From a virus, in IMG/VR virus record IMGVR_UViG_3300009164_002986, positions 1 through 29,659 of that record: a stretch of 29,659 nt of DNA. One strand, given 5' to 3'. The notes beneath the pieces were generated by a model, which was given only the letters and a program-made list of their open reading frames with translations, was not told the DNA's origin and searched no databases. Positions 1 to 6,967 of this stretch are shown here, one piece after another (the first letter of the stretch is position 1; the number at the start of each line of letters is the position of its first letter). The position numbers and the translations under genes are program-made.

Positions 1-6
1 AACAAA

Positions 7-162
7 ATGCTAGCCATTCTAGAACGTCTATCCGAAATGTTCCCAGGATCTAGCTATCAAAGCAGTTTAGACGCTTATCTAAGTACAAAAGGCATTACCG
101 ATGCCGCACAATTGGAAAACTACATCCAACAATTCAACTCCCAAAAGGAAAGATATCTATGA
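7..162 (+). CDS. Small phage protein, possibly 5'-truncated
   Basis: The frame encodes 51 residues from the ATG at 7 (MLAILERLSEMFPGSSYQ...). It is rich in Leu, Glu and Gln, has no Cys and no membrane segment, and is probably a small helical protein. The frame is open to the window edge, so the true start could lie upstream. The stop overlaps the next start as ATGA (159-162), which indicates translational coupling. I do not recognise a characterised function. Confidence 0.6.
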   Translation: MLAILERLSEMFPGSSYQSSLDAYLSTKGITDAAQLENYIQQFNSQKERYL

Positions 163-278
163 AAACTATTATCAACTCAATCTGGTCATTTTTAGAAGCA
201 TTTGGGCAAGCCCGGGCTGCCGCTAGTCTTGCTCGTCAAGGCCGTGTAGCAGAAGCCAAAGCAGTTTACGGCGCTTAA
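159..278 (+). CDS. Small basic helical protein (39 aa)
   Basis: The ATG at 159 overlaps the previous stop. The product is 39 residues with an aromatic N-terminus (Trp9, Phe11, Phe15) followed by an Ala/Arg-rich helix ending near EAKAVYGA. The amphipathic pattern suggests membrane-surface or protein binding, but this is inference only. Function unknown. The coupled overlap and lack of internal stops make it a likely real gene despite its size. Confidence 0.6.
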   Translation: MKTIINSIWSFLEAFGQARAAASLARQGRVAEAKAVYGA

Positions 279-284
279 TAAATA
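277..284 (+). promoter_or_regulatory. T4-late-like promoter box AATAAATA
   Basis: AATAAATA matches the T4 late consensus TATAAATA at 7 of 8 positions. Only 5 nt separate it from the ATG at 290, so a transcript starting about 6 nt downstream would be leaderless. It overlaps the stop codon of the preceding small gene. Confidence 0.4.
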
Positions 285-289
285 TTGGC

Positions 290-865
290 ATGAACTTAGT
301 GTACATTCACGGGGCAAATGCCACTAGCGAAAGCTTCAACTATATCAAGAGCAAACTGGGAGACGGGCTAGACCTTAACTATGACAGTCGTAATGGGTTT
401 CAAAACAACCTAAAAGACATGCGGTTGACATTACAGGACCATAAGGACCTAGTGTTTGTTGCACATAGTTTGGGAGGTATCTATAGTTTGCATTTGGCCA
501 ATGACATGCCCATGACTGTTAAGGGTGCTGTTACATTGAGTACTCCATATGGTGGTGCAGAAGTAGCGGACTATGCTCAATACTTCTTGCCATTCAGCAG
601 ACTAATGCGTGACATTGGTCCTAGTTCGTGGGTAATGAAGCAGGCTAAACGTATTAAGATACAGCACCCTTGGACTAATATTGTCACAGTCAAGGGACAA
701 AGTCCATTCATGCATGAGCCCAACGATGGTGTAGTAACCATTGCTAGTCAAAAACATCATGAGGATATGGAGTTAGTGGAAGTAGCATGTAACCACTACG
801 AAGTTGTACTCAGTGACCAAGTGGTTGAACTTATTAAGGAACGAGTGAACAAGTTTAAGAAATAG
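290..865 (+). CDS. Alpha/beta-hydrolase (lipase/esterase-like)
   Basis: The product (191 aa) has the order expected of a compact alpha/beta-hydrolase. An N-terminal strand and oxyanion HG motif (VYIHGAN, residues 4-10) comes first. The nucleophile elbow AHSLGG follows, with Ser60, in a GxSxG-like site where the first Gly is Ala. The likely acid is Asp146 (EPNDGVVT) and the likely base His169 (CNHYEVV). STPYGGAEVADY after strand 6 resembles bacterial lipases and PGAP1-like esterases. There is no signal peptide, so it should act in the cytoplasm or after lysis. The substrate cannot be read from sequence; lipid or acyl-ester turnover during lysis is possible. Confidence 0.8.
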   Translation: MNLVYIHGANATSESFNYIKSKLGDGLDLNYDSRNGFQNNLKDMRLTLQDHKDLVFVAHSLGGIYSLHLANDMPMTVKGAVTLSTPYGGAEVADYAQYFLPFSRLMRDIGPSSWVMKQAKRIKIQHPWTNIVTVKGQSPFMHEPNDGVVTIASQKHHEDMELVEVACNHYEVVLSDQVVELIKERVNKFKK

Positions 866-875
866 TTCATTCAGC

Positions 876-904
876 TTTACAAACAGTTTGTAACACTGTA
901 TAAT
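876..904 (+). promoter_or_regulatory. Sigma70 promoter with operator-like palindrome in its spacer
   Basis: TTTACA (876-881), a 17-nt spacer and TATAAT (899-904) make a near-consensus promoter. A perfect inverted repeat with 8-bp arms, TTACAAAC-A-GTTTGTAA (877-893), fills most of the spacer and overlaps the -35 box, as expected for a repressor operator. An AATAAATA late-like box overlaps the -10 (902-909), so the site could serve both early and late transcription. Confidence 0.75.
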
Positions 905-913
905 AAATACATG

Positions 914-931
914 GACAGCAAAGTTGCTGTC
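914..931 (+). other. 5'-UTR hairpin
   Basis: GACAGCAA-AG-TTGCTGTC is a perfect 8-bp inverted repeat just downstream of the predicted transcription start (about 911) and about 20 nt before the Shine-Dalgarno of the next gene. It could stabilise the mRNA 5' end or bind a regulator. It has no U-run, so it is not a terminator. Confidence 0.6.
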
Positions 932-962
932 AATACAGACATTAAACACACAGGAGATTATT

Positions 963-1166
963 ATGTCATTCGAACTACCAAAAACACCAGAAGTTAAATT
1001 CAGCAAGAACGGTTACGAGATCCGTACAGACGTATTGGCCATGGCCAAAGACGCTGTTATGGAAGAATACCACTCAAAGTTCCGCGGCTGGGAAATGTCA
1101 GTGGCCAAAGATGAAAAAACTGGTCAAGTTGTTACCAGAGTAGATATGCCAGAGTTTCCGGTCTAG
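963..1166 (+). CDS. Small protein gene with an apparent frameshift at its 3' end
   Basis: The start at 963 is set by AGGAG at 952-956. The product as read is 67 aa (MSFELPKTPEVKF...MPEFPV). Shortly before the TAG at 1164-1166, the reading frame one base back stays open and continues as LEKIMEAAEKFYGFVNTGTKK to a TAA at 1226-1228. This reads as the natural helical C-terminus of an ~88-aa protein. It may be a one-base indel, a sequencing error or a -1 ribosomal frameshift; no classic slippery heptamer is seen. The gene has its own sigma70 promoter, 5'-UTR hairpin and terminator, suggesting strong independent expression. Function unknown. Confidence 0.7.
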   Translation: MSFELPKTPEVKFSKNGYEIRTDVLAMAKDAVMEEYHSKFRGWEMSVAKDEKTGQVVTRVDMPEFPV

Positions 1167-1228
1167 AAAAGATCATGGAAGCAGCTGAAAAGTTCTATGG
1201 GTTTGTTAATACAGGCACAAAGAAGTAA
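1160..1228 (+). pseudogene. Out-of-frame C-terminal continuation of the 963 gene
   Basis: In the -1 frame the codons from 1160 give G-L-E-K-I-M-E-A-A-E-K-F-Y-G-F and then VNTGTKK, followed by TAA. The segment directly abuts the in-frame stop of the 963 gene and ends 35 bp before the terminator stem, so it fits the expected 3' end of that gene. It is listed separately because only resequencing or proteomics can tell a mutation from programmed frameshifting. Confidence 0.5.
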
Positions 1229-1262
1229 GCATAGCTTTAAGTAGGTTGATACTATAAAAACA

Positions 1263-1290
1263 AAAGGACTCTTTGGAGTCCTTTCTTATT
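1263..1290. terminator. Bidirectional intrinsic terminator
   Basis: AAAGGACTC-TTTG-GAGTCCTTT (1263-1284) is a perfect 9-bp stem with a 4-nt loop. It is T-rich on the plus-strand exit (CTTATTT). On the minus strand the exit reads TGTTTTTATAG. It ends the 963 gene and also the convergent minus-strand operon, whose last stop codon lies at 1286-1288. Confidence 0.85.
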
Positions 1291-2098
1291 TGCTTTTACC
1301 AGCCTTCATGTTAGCCATCCAATGTGCTAGTTGTCCTTTGCGGCCACCTTGTTTGGCAGTCTTACGTAAACTACTTACTGATGCTTTGGTATTCACACCG
1401 TGACGCTTGGCATCACCTTTGTCTTGTGGATTCTTGCCATCAGCAAAGTTTTCATTTTCTATACTCTCACCACCACCATCTCCTCCGCCAGAGTCGCCAC
1501 TATAGCCTGCATCATGACCGTACCAACCGTAAGGGCCTGGACCATAGGCAGCATTTTTAAGTTTACGTTTCTTTTTACGTTCTTCTAATTCAACCTCTTC
1601 AGTTTTATTCCTACCTTGACAGTGAGCACGTTGACTAAAGCCTTTGGGGTTAGCACAGTTGATACTGCTCTTATATTTTTTACTCCAACCTTCGGCCAAC
1701 AACGCTGCTTTTTGAAATAGTTCTGGATTCATTTTGCCCCACAAGCGCATGACTACTGCGGCTTTGGCATTGGCTTCATTCTCATGTTCGCTGCCATCTT
1801 TGCCGCTGCCATCGTGCAGTCTACCATCAACATCTTGTTTGTGGTGAACCATCTCATGCGCCAGTGTGCGTAGCACATCCATGATGTGTCTGTTGCCAAT
1901 GGTAATCTCAATGCCGCCACCTGGCATGTAACCACCAAAGCTTCTACGTTCACTGGCCAGTTTGGGATCACGTATCAGTTTAATTTTGGGAGGACGTTCC
2001 AAACCAATACGGTCACAGGCAAAGTCCACAAAGGCTTTGATGATGGACAAACTGCCGTCATCTCTAATTGGCTCTTCAGTTAACTCGTTGAATCTCAT
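1286..2098 (-). CDS. HExxH metalloprotein with MRxxEL tag and Cys/His cassette
   Basis: The start at 2098 (MRFNELTEEP) is chosen because its ATG overlaps the upstream stop as ATGA. The product is 270 aa. Residues 81-85 (HEMVH) form a zincin HExxH site, with Glu104/106/108 in the segment SEHENEANA as candidate third ligand, as in small phage and SprT-like metallopeptidases. Residues 138-162 carry a cassette (KYKSSINC, PKGFSQRAHC) found again in the 10813 gene. The C-terminal third is low-complexity, Gly/Tyr- then Lys-rich (KKNAAYGPGPYGWYG-like, then GGDGGG). The N-terminus with LTE at residues 6-8 resembles a T4 capsid-targeting sequence with a prohead-protease site. Probably a virion or late protein; substrate unknown. 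Confidence 0.7.
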   Translation of the reverse strand: MRFNELTEEPIRDDGSLSIIKAFVDFACDRIGLERPPKIKLIRDPKLASERRSFGGYMPGGGIEITIGNRHIMDVLRTLAHEMVHHKQDVDGRLHDGSGKDGSEHENEANAKAAVVMRLWGKMNPELFQKAALLAEGWSKKYKSSINCANPKGFSQRAHCQGRNKTEEVELEERKKKRKLKNAAYGPGPYGWYGHDAGYSGDSGGGDGGGESIENENFADGKNPQDKGDAKRHGVNTKASVSSLRKTAKQGGRKGQLAHWMANMKAGKSK

Positions 2099-2997
2099 TC
2101 TTTTGGTACACAGTTGGGAACTTGTTTGCCGTTCTTTGTTTTCATGCCCACTTGCTTGTATTTCTTCCAGCATGGACCTTTGGCTTCAGGCAAGTTCCAT
2201 TCCTTACGCTGTTCTTCTCTGCGTTTTTTGCTGTGTGAAGTAACTGTGAATTTTTGATTTGGAAACTTGTCTTTCATTTCTTGATAAGCATTACGTGCTT
2301 CTTGATAGCTGTCAAACTCTTTGATTCTAGTCCACCCCTTGGGTGTCATTTCTTTTTCAATATCATCTTTGGTTTGGTGTCGTAACACATGATACTCGTC
2401 TGGATTCTCGTAACCTTCTACAGTACTATCGTTGACTTTAATAGACGGCGGCATAAGGGCAAATTCTGTTTCCAAGTCATAGTCTTTTTTTGCAAGCTCG
2501 TATGCTTGTTGATATGTTGGAATTTTTTCAAGTGGTGGATCGATCTCACCATCACGCGGAGTCCCGGTCAGTGTGATATTTTCTCTGTTATATGTAATTG
2601 TAAAAGTACCGTCTGGTGCTTGTGTGATTGAAGCAAAGTTTTCGTTTGGTGATTTGAATTGTTCTTCACCTTGCTCACCAATGTTGCGATCAATACCTCT
2701 GCTACCTACTCCGCCTTGCTTGCGCTTGGCTGCAAGTTGTTCAATACCATGACGTACTTGTTCCAAGTTCTGTGCCAGACCCATGAACATGCCACCTTTA
2801 TGTAGCTGTGTAATCTTTTCCCAAACAACCAACTCATCACTTTCAGCTAACTCAGCCAATTCTTTTAACTGTGCGCGAGCACTCATGATGCGTCCTTTAA
2901 GACTCATTGGGTTGGCTCGTTCGTGACCGTAGACAGTGGGATCGTTTGGATCACCACTTGGTTCAATTGGCATTTCCAGTAGTTGATTAATTTTCAT
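2095..2997 (-). CDS. Late protein of unknown function with NCVPKE C-terminal cassette
   Basis: The product is 300 aa and starts MKINQLLEMPIE, which resembles the MRxxEF-type N-termini of its neighbours (LLE at residues 6-8). A helical N-terminal third (MSARAQLKELAELAES) is followed by a beta-rich middle with ITYNRENITLTGTP. The C-terminus is GPCWKKYKQVGMKTKNGK then QVPNCVPKE, a Cys-containing motif repeated in the 10813 gene. No Shine-Dalgarno is obvious before 2997. The stop overlaps the following start, so it is coupled to the HExxH gene. Likely structural or packaged; function not recognised. Confidence 0.7.
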   Translation of the reverse strand: MKINQLLEMPIEPSGDPNDPTVYGHERANPMSLKGRIMSARAQLKELAELAESDELVVWEKITQLHKGGMFMGLAQNLEQVRHGIEQLAAKRKQGGVGSRGIDRNIGEQGEEQFKSPNENFASITQAPDGTFTITYNRENITLTGTPRDGEIDPPLEKIPTYQQAYELAKKDYDLETEFALMPPSIKVNDSTVEGYENPDEYHVLRHQTKDDIEKEMTPKGWTRIKEFDSYQEARNAYQEMKDKFPNQKFTVTSHSKKRREEQRKEWNLPEAKGPCWKKYKQVGMKTKNGKQVPNCVPKE

Positions 2998-3008
2998 ATA
3001 TGTACTTA

Positions 3009-3800
3009 TTAGAATCCGTTGGTAGTAGTTCTGTAAAAGATCTTGCCGGTAAAGTCCGATGTCTTGGCCTGTCCAGGATGCGAATAACTAACAATCAATA
3101 TACCAGGGCCGCCATTGTTACCAAAGGCCACACGTAACGGAATATAATTACCAGCAGTTAGATTTACAGTGCCAGCGACTTCTTGTTGGCCATGCTCGCC
3201 GCCATTGTTAATATCGTAGTTTATGAGGGTACCTTCTGTGTCTTTCCAATTGGTAATAGCATCATCACCAAACCACATGTATGCTCCATCATCACAGTCT
3301 AGATAGAATGTATAGGTGCCTGTGTATGTCACTTTCATGTAGCCTTTCAACATTATGGAGGTGAATTCTGGTAGATCTGGTATGCTGATGTCACTGGTTG
3401 GGCCATTGTAGGCCGCACCACCAGTTTTCAATGCCGCGGTGTCAAAAAAGGTTCCACTTTCAAAATAGTAGTTTTGATAATTGGTGCGCCATATACCCGG
3501 ACTTACTTCAAGAACTTCACCGTCGTAAAATGCTTCAGTGTTTGGATCGTACCAAGGACGACCTTGTAATAGTCCACTAGTGTTGGCATTATCATCAGCA
3601 TTGGTGGCATAGGTATCTGGCAATAGTGTTAAACTGTAAGTATTGTTAGCACGGTAGTAAGGTTTAGTAGTATCTATAGCGCCACTGATAGTTCCATCAA
3701 GTGCTACAATTTTACCTTGACGTTTAGCCTGTGCTATATCAAGTTTGGCTGTTTGTCTTGCTAGTTTAGTTTCTAATGTTGATATTCCGTTGGCGGCCAT
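3009..3800 (-). CDS. Structural protein with PA14/GLEYA-like lectin domain
   Basis: The product is 263 aa. The N-terminus ([20 protein letters not shown], then [10 protein letters not shown]) is of the kind seen in T4-like environmental phage neck/tail proteins. Residues about 140-260 carry a PA14/GLEYA-type pattern: [19 protein letters not shown] followed by [20 protein letters not shown] and [10 protein letters not shown]. Such beta-sandwich domains bind carbohydrate in adhesins, so receptor or glycan binding on the virion surface is plausible. It is the first gene of the minus-strand block, behind a late-like box at 3821-3828, and its stop lies 12 bp before the next start. Confidence 0.75.
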   Translation of the reverse strand: MAANGISTLETKLARQTAKLDIAQAKRQGKIVALDGTISGAIDTTKPYYRANNTYSLTLLPDTYATNADDNANTSGLLQGRPWYDPNTEAFYDGEVLEVSPGIWRTNYQNYYFESGTFFDTAALKTGGAAYNGPTSDISIPDLPEFTSIMLKGYMKVTYTGTYTFYLDCDDGAYMWFGDDAITNWKDTEGTLINYDINNGGEHGQQEVAGTVNLTAGNYIPLRVAFGNNGGPGILIVSYSHPGQAKTSDFTGKIFYRTTTNGF

Positions 3801-3820
3801 TGTTTTTATCCTGTATCCTA

Positions 3821-3834
3821 TATTTAGTTAAATA
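3821..3834. promoter_or_regulatory. Back-to-back late-like promoters (palindrome)
   Basis: TATTTA-GT-TAAATA reads GTTAAATA on the plus strand (3827-3834, 7 nt before the ATG at 3842). On the minus strand it reads ACTAAATA (20 nt before the start at 3800). Both resemble the T4 late box TATAAATA at 6 of 8 positions. One 14-bp palindrome could therefore serve two divergent genes. Confidence 0.5.
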
Positions 3835-3841
3835 CTCCACT

Positions 3842-5041
3842 ATGACAATTAACACTGAACCATTCAAAAAACTAGTAGATAACTTGAAAGACTCGGGCAA
3901 ATACCGTGTGTTCAACGATATCCTACGTGAAAACGGCAAGTTTCCCAATGCTATTTGGTACGGGCCTTACAACATCAAGACTATCACCAACTGGTGTAGC
4001 AACGACTACTTGGGCATGGGTCAGCACAAAGTTGTCCTAGATGCCATGCACACAGCATTGGACATGACTGGGGCTGGATCTGGCGGTACTAGAAACATTG
4101 CGGGTACTAGCCACTATCATGTAGCCTTAGAACACGAGCTTGCTAGTCTACATAAGAAAGAACGAGCATTACTGTTCTCTAGTGCCTATGTGGCCAACGA
4201 GTGGACACTAATTGCCCTAGCCAAGATCATTCCCAACATACACTACATCAGCGACAGCAAGAATCACAACAGTATCATTGTGGGAATTAGTCATAGTAAG
4301 GCTGCTAAAAGCATATTCAAACACAACGACATGACCATGCTGGAAGAAATGTTGCAAGCAAGTGTGGCAGCTGGACACACTCCGTGCATTGTGTTTGAAA
4401 GTGTTTACAGCATGGATGGCGATGTGAGTTTGATTAAGGACATTTGCGACCTAGCAGACAAATATGCAGCCATCACATACATTGATGAAGTACACGCTGT
4501 GGGCCTGTATGGAGAGAAAGGTGCTGGTAAGTTAGAGGAGTTAGGTCTACAAGACCGCGTTGACATAGTTAACGGAACCTTGGGAAAAGCGTTCGGAGTT
4601 CAAGGCGGGTACATTGCTGCCAATAGCATTGTAATAGATGCAGTCCGCAGCATCGCAGCTGGCTTTATTTTTACAACGTCAATGAGTCCAGTTACTTGTG
4701 CTGGTGCATTGGCAGCTGTTAAGTATTTGAAAGCACATCCAGAACTACGTGAACAACATCAAGACCGTGCAAGTAAACTAAAGCAGTGTCTACAAAAAGC
4801 GGGACTGCCAGTAATGGCCAGTACCACACACATTGTGCCTGTACTGGTAGGAGATGCCAAACGTGCTAAGGCCATGAGTGATGCATTGATGAGTGACTAC
4901 AACATCTATGTACAGGCTATTAACTTTCCCACTGTGGATGTAGGAACGGAGCGGTTGCGTTTTGCGCCCACTCCGTTACATGATGATGGTATGATTGAAG
5001 ACTTAGTTCAAGCGTTGCAAAAAGTCTTTAGCACATACTAG
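3842..5041 (+). CDS. hemA: 5-aminolevulinate synthase (ALAS)
   Basis: ALAS condenses glycine and succinyl-CoA to 5-aminolevulinate, the first step of heme synthesis by the Shemin pathway, using PLP. The product is 399 aa, full length for the family. Diagnostic segments are [11 protein letters not shown] (51-61), [13 protein letters not shown] (77-89), FKHND (159-163), [10 protein letters not shown] (185-194), [10 protein letters not shown] (215-224), [13 protein letters not shown] with PLP-lysine Lys249, GFIFTTS (274-280), and [11 protein letters not shown] near the C-terminus. These favour ALAS over BioF or KBL. It is very like the alphaproteobacterial enzyme. The start at 3842 is chosen for family length and its late-like box. 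It is the only plus-strand gene in a minus-strand late block and its end overlaps the convergent gene by 14 bp, so it looks like an acquired metabolic cargo gene. Confidence 0.93.
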   Translation: MTINTEPFKKLVDNLKDSGKYRVFNDILRENGKFPNAIWYGPYNIKTITNWCSNDYLGMGQHKVVLDAMHTALDMTGAGSGGTRNIAGTSHYHVALEHELASLHKKERALLFSSAYVANEWTLIALAKIIPNIHYISDSKNHNSIIVGISHSKAAKSIFKHNDMTMLEEMLQASVAAGHTPCIVFESVYSMDGDVSLIKDICDLADKYAAITYIDEVHAVGLYGEKGAGKLEELGLQDRVDIVNGTLGKAFGVQGGYIAANSIVIDAVRSIAAGFIFTTSMSPVTCAGALAAVKYLKAHPELREQHQDRASKLKQCLQKAGLPVMASTTHIVPVLVGDAKRAKAMSDALMSDYNIYVQAINFPTVDVGTERLRFAPTPLHDDGMIEDLVQALQKVFSTY

Positions 5042-5267
5042 CAATTTGTGTAATGCCAAATACCAATGCTGCTCTCAATTGTAGGTCAGCACCTTCTGCT
5101 TCTAATTTCTCTGTATCGATCAAGTCAGCTAATATTTCCTTAGCTTCACTTGGACTCATTTGTCCAGACTGCAATGCTTCCTGAACTTGCAAGGCCATCT
5201 GAGCACGATCAGTTGCCCATGGTTGACCTGCATTAATTACTTCGTGTAGTATGTTACCTTGTCCCAT
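5028..5267 (-). CDS. Small acidic helical phage protein (79 aa)
   Basis: The product begins [20 protein letters not shown] and is largely helical and acidic ([20 protein letters not shown]). A strong AGGGAG lies upstream, and its ATG overlaps the lipoprotein stop as TAATG. The 3' end overlaps the ALA synthase stop by 14 bp in convergent orientation, with no terminator between them. No characterised domain is recognised. The operon suggests a late, particle- or lysis-related role. Confidence 0.65.
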   Translation of the reverse strand: MGQGNILHEVINAGQPWATDRAQMALQVQEALQSGQMSPSEAKEILADLIDTEKLEAEGADLQLRAALVFGITQIASMC

Positions 5268-5650
5268 TAGAATCTCCCTTGTACTGCGCCAGCAATTATT
5301 TCACTTTGCTGAATAATTATTTTCTTTTTAAGTTCACAATACAAAGGACTCACAGGTCCTTTACTGGCACGATCTTTAAACTCGTTCACAGTATCCGCCA
5401 TTGTCTTTGTTAATTTTGCCACGTCACGTGTGGGCTTGGTCTTGGCATAGATATCAAACCATTCAACGTCTCTATCTAATGCTGTTAGTTGTGCTAGTTG
5501 ATCACCCTTGCAATCAAAACGCTTGGCGCCTTGTTGTATGTCAGTGACTACCTTTGCTTGATTCACATCCCAACGACTGGGGAACTTTTCAAGTAGTCCT
5601 GCACAGCCCGTTAGTGTTACAACCAGAAGTACTGCGACTACTTGTTTCAT
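5267..5650 (-). CDS. Predicted lipoprotein
   Basis: The start at 5650 is chosen because AGGAAT lies just upstream and it gives a clean lipoprotein signal: MKQVVAVLLVVTLTGC, lipobox LTGC with Cys16. The mature ~112 residues are mostly helical with two further Cys (FDCKGD, LYCELKKK) that could form a disulfide. It should be exported and lipid-anchored. Phage lipoproteins of this size can act as outer-membrane spanin subunits or as surface exclusion factors, but nothing here decides between them. It lies two bases after the Dps gene and overlaps the next start. Confidence 0.8.
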   Translation of the reverse strand: MKQVVAVLLVVTLTGCAGLLEKFPSRWDVNQAKVVTDIQQGAKRFDCKGDQLAQLTALDRDVEWFDIYAKTKPTRDVAKLTKTMADTVNEFKDRASKGPVSPLYCELKKKIIIQQSEIIAGAVQGRF

Positions 5651-5652
5651 TT

Positions 5653-6090
5653 TTATTCCTTGGCGCTTGCTCTCAACATCCAACCGTGTTTGCTGTGTGC
5701 ATCAATACGCTCTGCGATAAAGTTGCTGAATCCAAATTCGTTGTTGGCTTCGCTTTGTTGATAGACTAACTTAAGGATCTTAATAGTTTTCTCATTGTCT
5801 TCCAACAATGTTTGAACCATTACAGACTTGGGTAGTATAGCAGTCTCATCTTCAATTTGTGTTAGCATACTGAAACGAGTATAACTGGCTGGAACATAAG
5901 TTCCTAACGCACGAATTTGTTCTGCAAATGCATCTATGCTTGCATAAACTTCTTCGTATATTCCACCAAATAGGTCGTGATATTGTTTGAAGTCTGGGCC
6001 TTCCACGTTCCAGTGAAAGTTATGTGATTTCAAATAAAAGCTGAACTCTGTAGCAAATGCTACTTTTGCCGCTTGTTGTAATTCGTCCAT
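5653..6090 (-). CDS. dps: Dps-family ferritin-like protein
   Basis: Dps proteins form 12-subunit shells that bind DNA, oxidise Fe(II) with peroxide and store iron. The product is 145 aa, slightly short for Dps. The dinuclear ferroxidase signature is complete: His26 (with Trp27, NFHWNV), His38, Asp53 and Glu57. The spacings of 12, 15 and 4 equal those of E. coli Dps (His51, His63, Asp78, Glu82). It lacks the long Lys-rich N-terminal DNA-binding tail of E. coli Dps. A GATAAATA late-like box and a TAAGGAT ribosome site precede it. Possible roles are oxidative protection of phage DNA, iron handling alongside the heme gene, or a packaged nanocage. Confidence 0.88.
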   Translation of the reverse strand: MDELQQAAKVAFATEFSFYLKSHNFHWNVEGPDFKQYHDLFGGIYEEVYASIDAFAEQIRALGTYVPASYTRFSMLTQIEDETAILPKSVMVQTLLEDNEKTIKILKLVYQQSEANNEFGFSNFIAERIDAHSKHGWMLRASAKE

Positions 6091-6108
6091 GATATATCCT
6101 AAGTCAAA

Positions 6109-6116
6109 TATTTATC
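6109..6116 (-). promoter_or_regulatory. T4-late-like box GATAAATA
   Basis: On the minus strand GATAAATA (7 of 8 to TATAAATA) lies 18 nt upstream of the Dps start, leaving room for a short leader with TAAGGAT as ribosome site. It overlaps the stop codon of the upstream nuclease gene. Confidence 0.55.
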
Positions 6117-6930
6117 ACTCAGCACGACCACACTTGGCTCTCTTTGCATTAGTCAATGCTCCAAAGTTTACTGGCCACTCTGATCCAGGTGCTATTTCTT
6201 GTGCGTTTTTAGGATATGCGTACTTAACTCCAGCTGCTGCCTCAATTTGGGCTATGGGTAAACGAAACTTGGTTAAATCATTACCCAAGTTTCCGTATGG
6301 TTTATTGTGCGGAAACGCCCAACCAGCTACTTGACCAGTAGCATTGTTGATTACAATCTTATAGTAACCATGCGGAACAATAACACCGTTGCCAATTGTT
6401 GGGTTTGTGGGACCATATACTGCACCCACATAGATAGTGAATGGCTGATTAAGTTGAACTGCCCAACCTCGAACGCTAGTTTCTAATAGTTTCCAAATTC
6501 CTCTGTTCAATGAACCGTGCTGTGGATACATGTTGGTCATAAGGAATGACTCATACTCAACTTGCTGTGTCCAAGACAAATCACCATCTGGTGCTGCATG
6601 TCCTTTGTCGTATCCTGTTCCAGCATAGTCATCTGGTCGGGCGCCAGTGCCGCCTAAGCTGGCATCAGGAACAAAAGCGTTTGTGCGTGGAAAGCATCCT
6701 AGTGCGTTTTGTGGTAATAATGTGTAAGCTACATAAACTGGTATCTTGGCTGGAGCATCATATGCTACTAGATAAGCTTCACGGCAAATTGGAACGGCTG
6801 TGCGTTGTGTTGTAGCAAAGCCGTATGGGCTATGTACTTGACAGTCTTGCGGCGGTAACGGAGCACGTTGCTCCCAGGCTTGCACTAGACCTGTAAAGGC
6901 TAATAGTACAAGTAATAATAACTTCTTCAT
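6115..6930 (-). CDS. Secreted DNA/RNA non-specific endonuclease (NucA/Serratia type)
   Basis: The family cleaves single- and double-stranded nucleic acids with a beta-beta-alpha-metal site. The product is 271 aa with an N-terminal signal peptide (MKKLLLLVLLAFTGLVQA, cleavage near Ala18). The active site is YDKGHAAPDGD, with His111 in place of the DRGH motif base. Downstream, MTNMYPQHGSLNRGIWKLLE carries the metal-binding Asn142. Cys at 30, 49 and 79 could form disulfides. It should act in the periplasm or outside the cell, perhaps digesting host DNA on lysis or nutrient DNA. A GGTAAATA box and AAAAGG site lie upstream. Confidence 0.88.
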   Translation of the reverse strand: MKKLLLLVLLAFTGLVQAWEQRAPLPPQDCQVHSPYGFATTQRTAVPICREAYLVAYDAPAKIPVYVAYTLLPQNALGCFPRTNAFVPDASLGGTGARPDDYAGTGYDKGHAAPDGDLSWTQQVEYESFLMTNMYPQHGSLNRGIWKLLETSVRGWAVQLNQPFTIYVGAVYGPTNPTIGNGVIVPHGYYKIVINNATGQVAGWAFPHNKPYGNLGNDLTKFRLPIAQIEAAAGVKYAYPKNAQEIAPGSEWPVNFGALTNAKRAKCGRAE

Positions 6931-6959
6931 TCAATAGTACCTTTTAATTTAAGTACTAC

Positions 6960-6967
6960 TATTTACC
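6960..6967 (-). promoter_or_regulatory. T4-late-like box GGTAAATA
   Basis: On the minus strand GGTAAATA (6 of 8) lies 29 nt before the nuclease start at 6930, directly over the end of the preceding gene. A leader with AAAAGGTACT would follow. Confidence 0.4.

Noticed and set aside
3842-5041. Assignment as BioF or KBL rather than ALAS
   Set aside because: Motifs [25 protein letters not shown] and ERLRFAPTP and the overall closeness to alphaproteobacterial ALAS favour ALAS.
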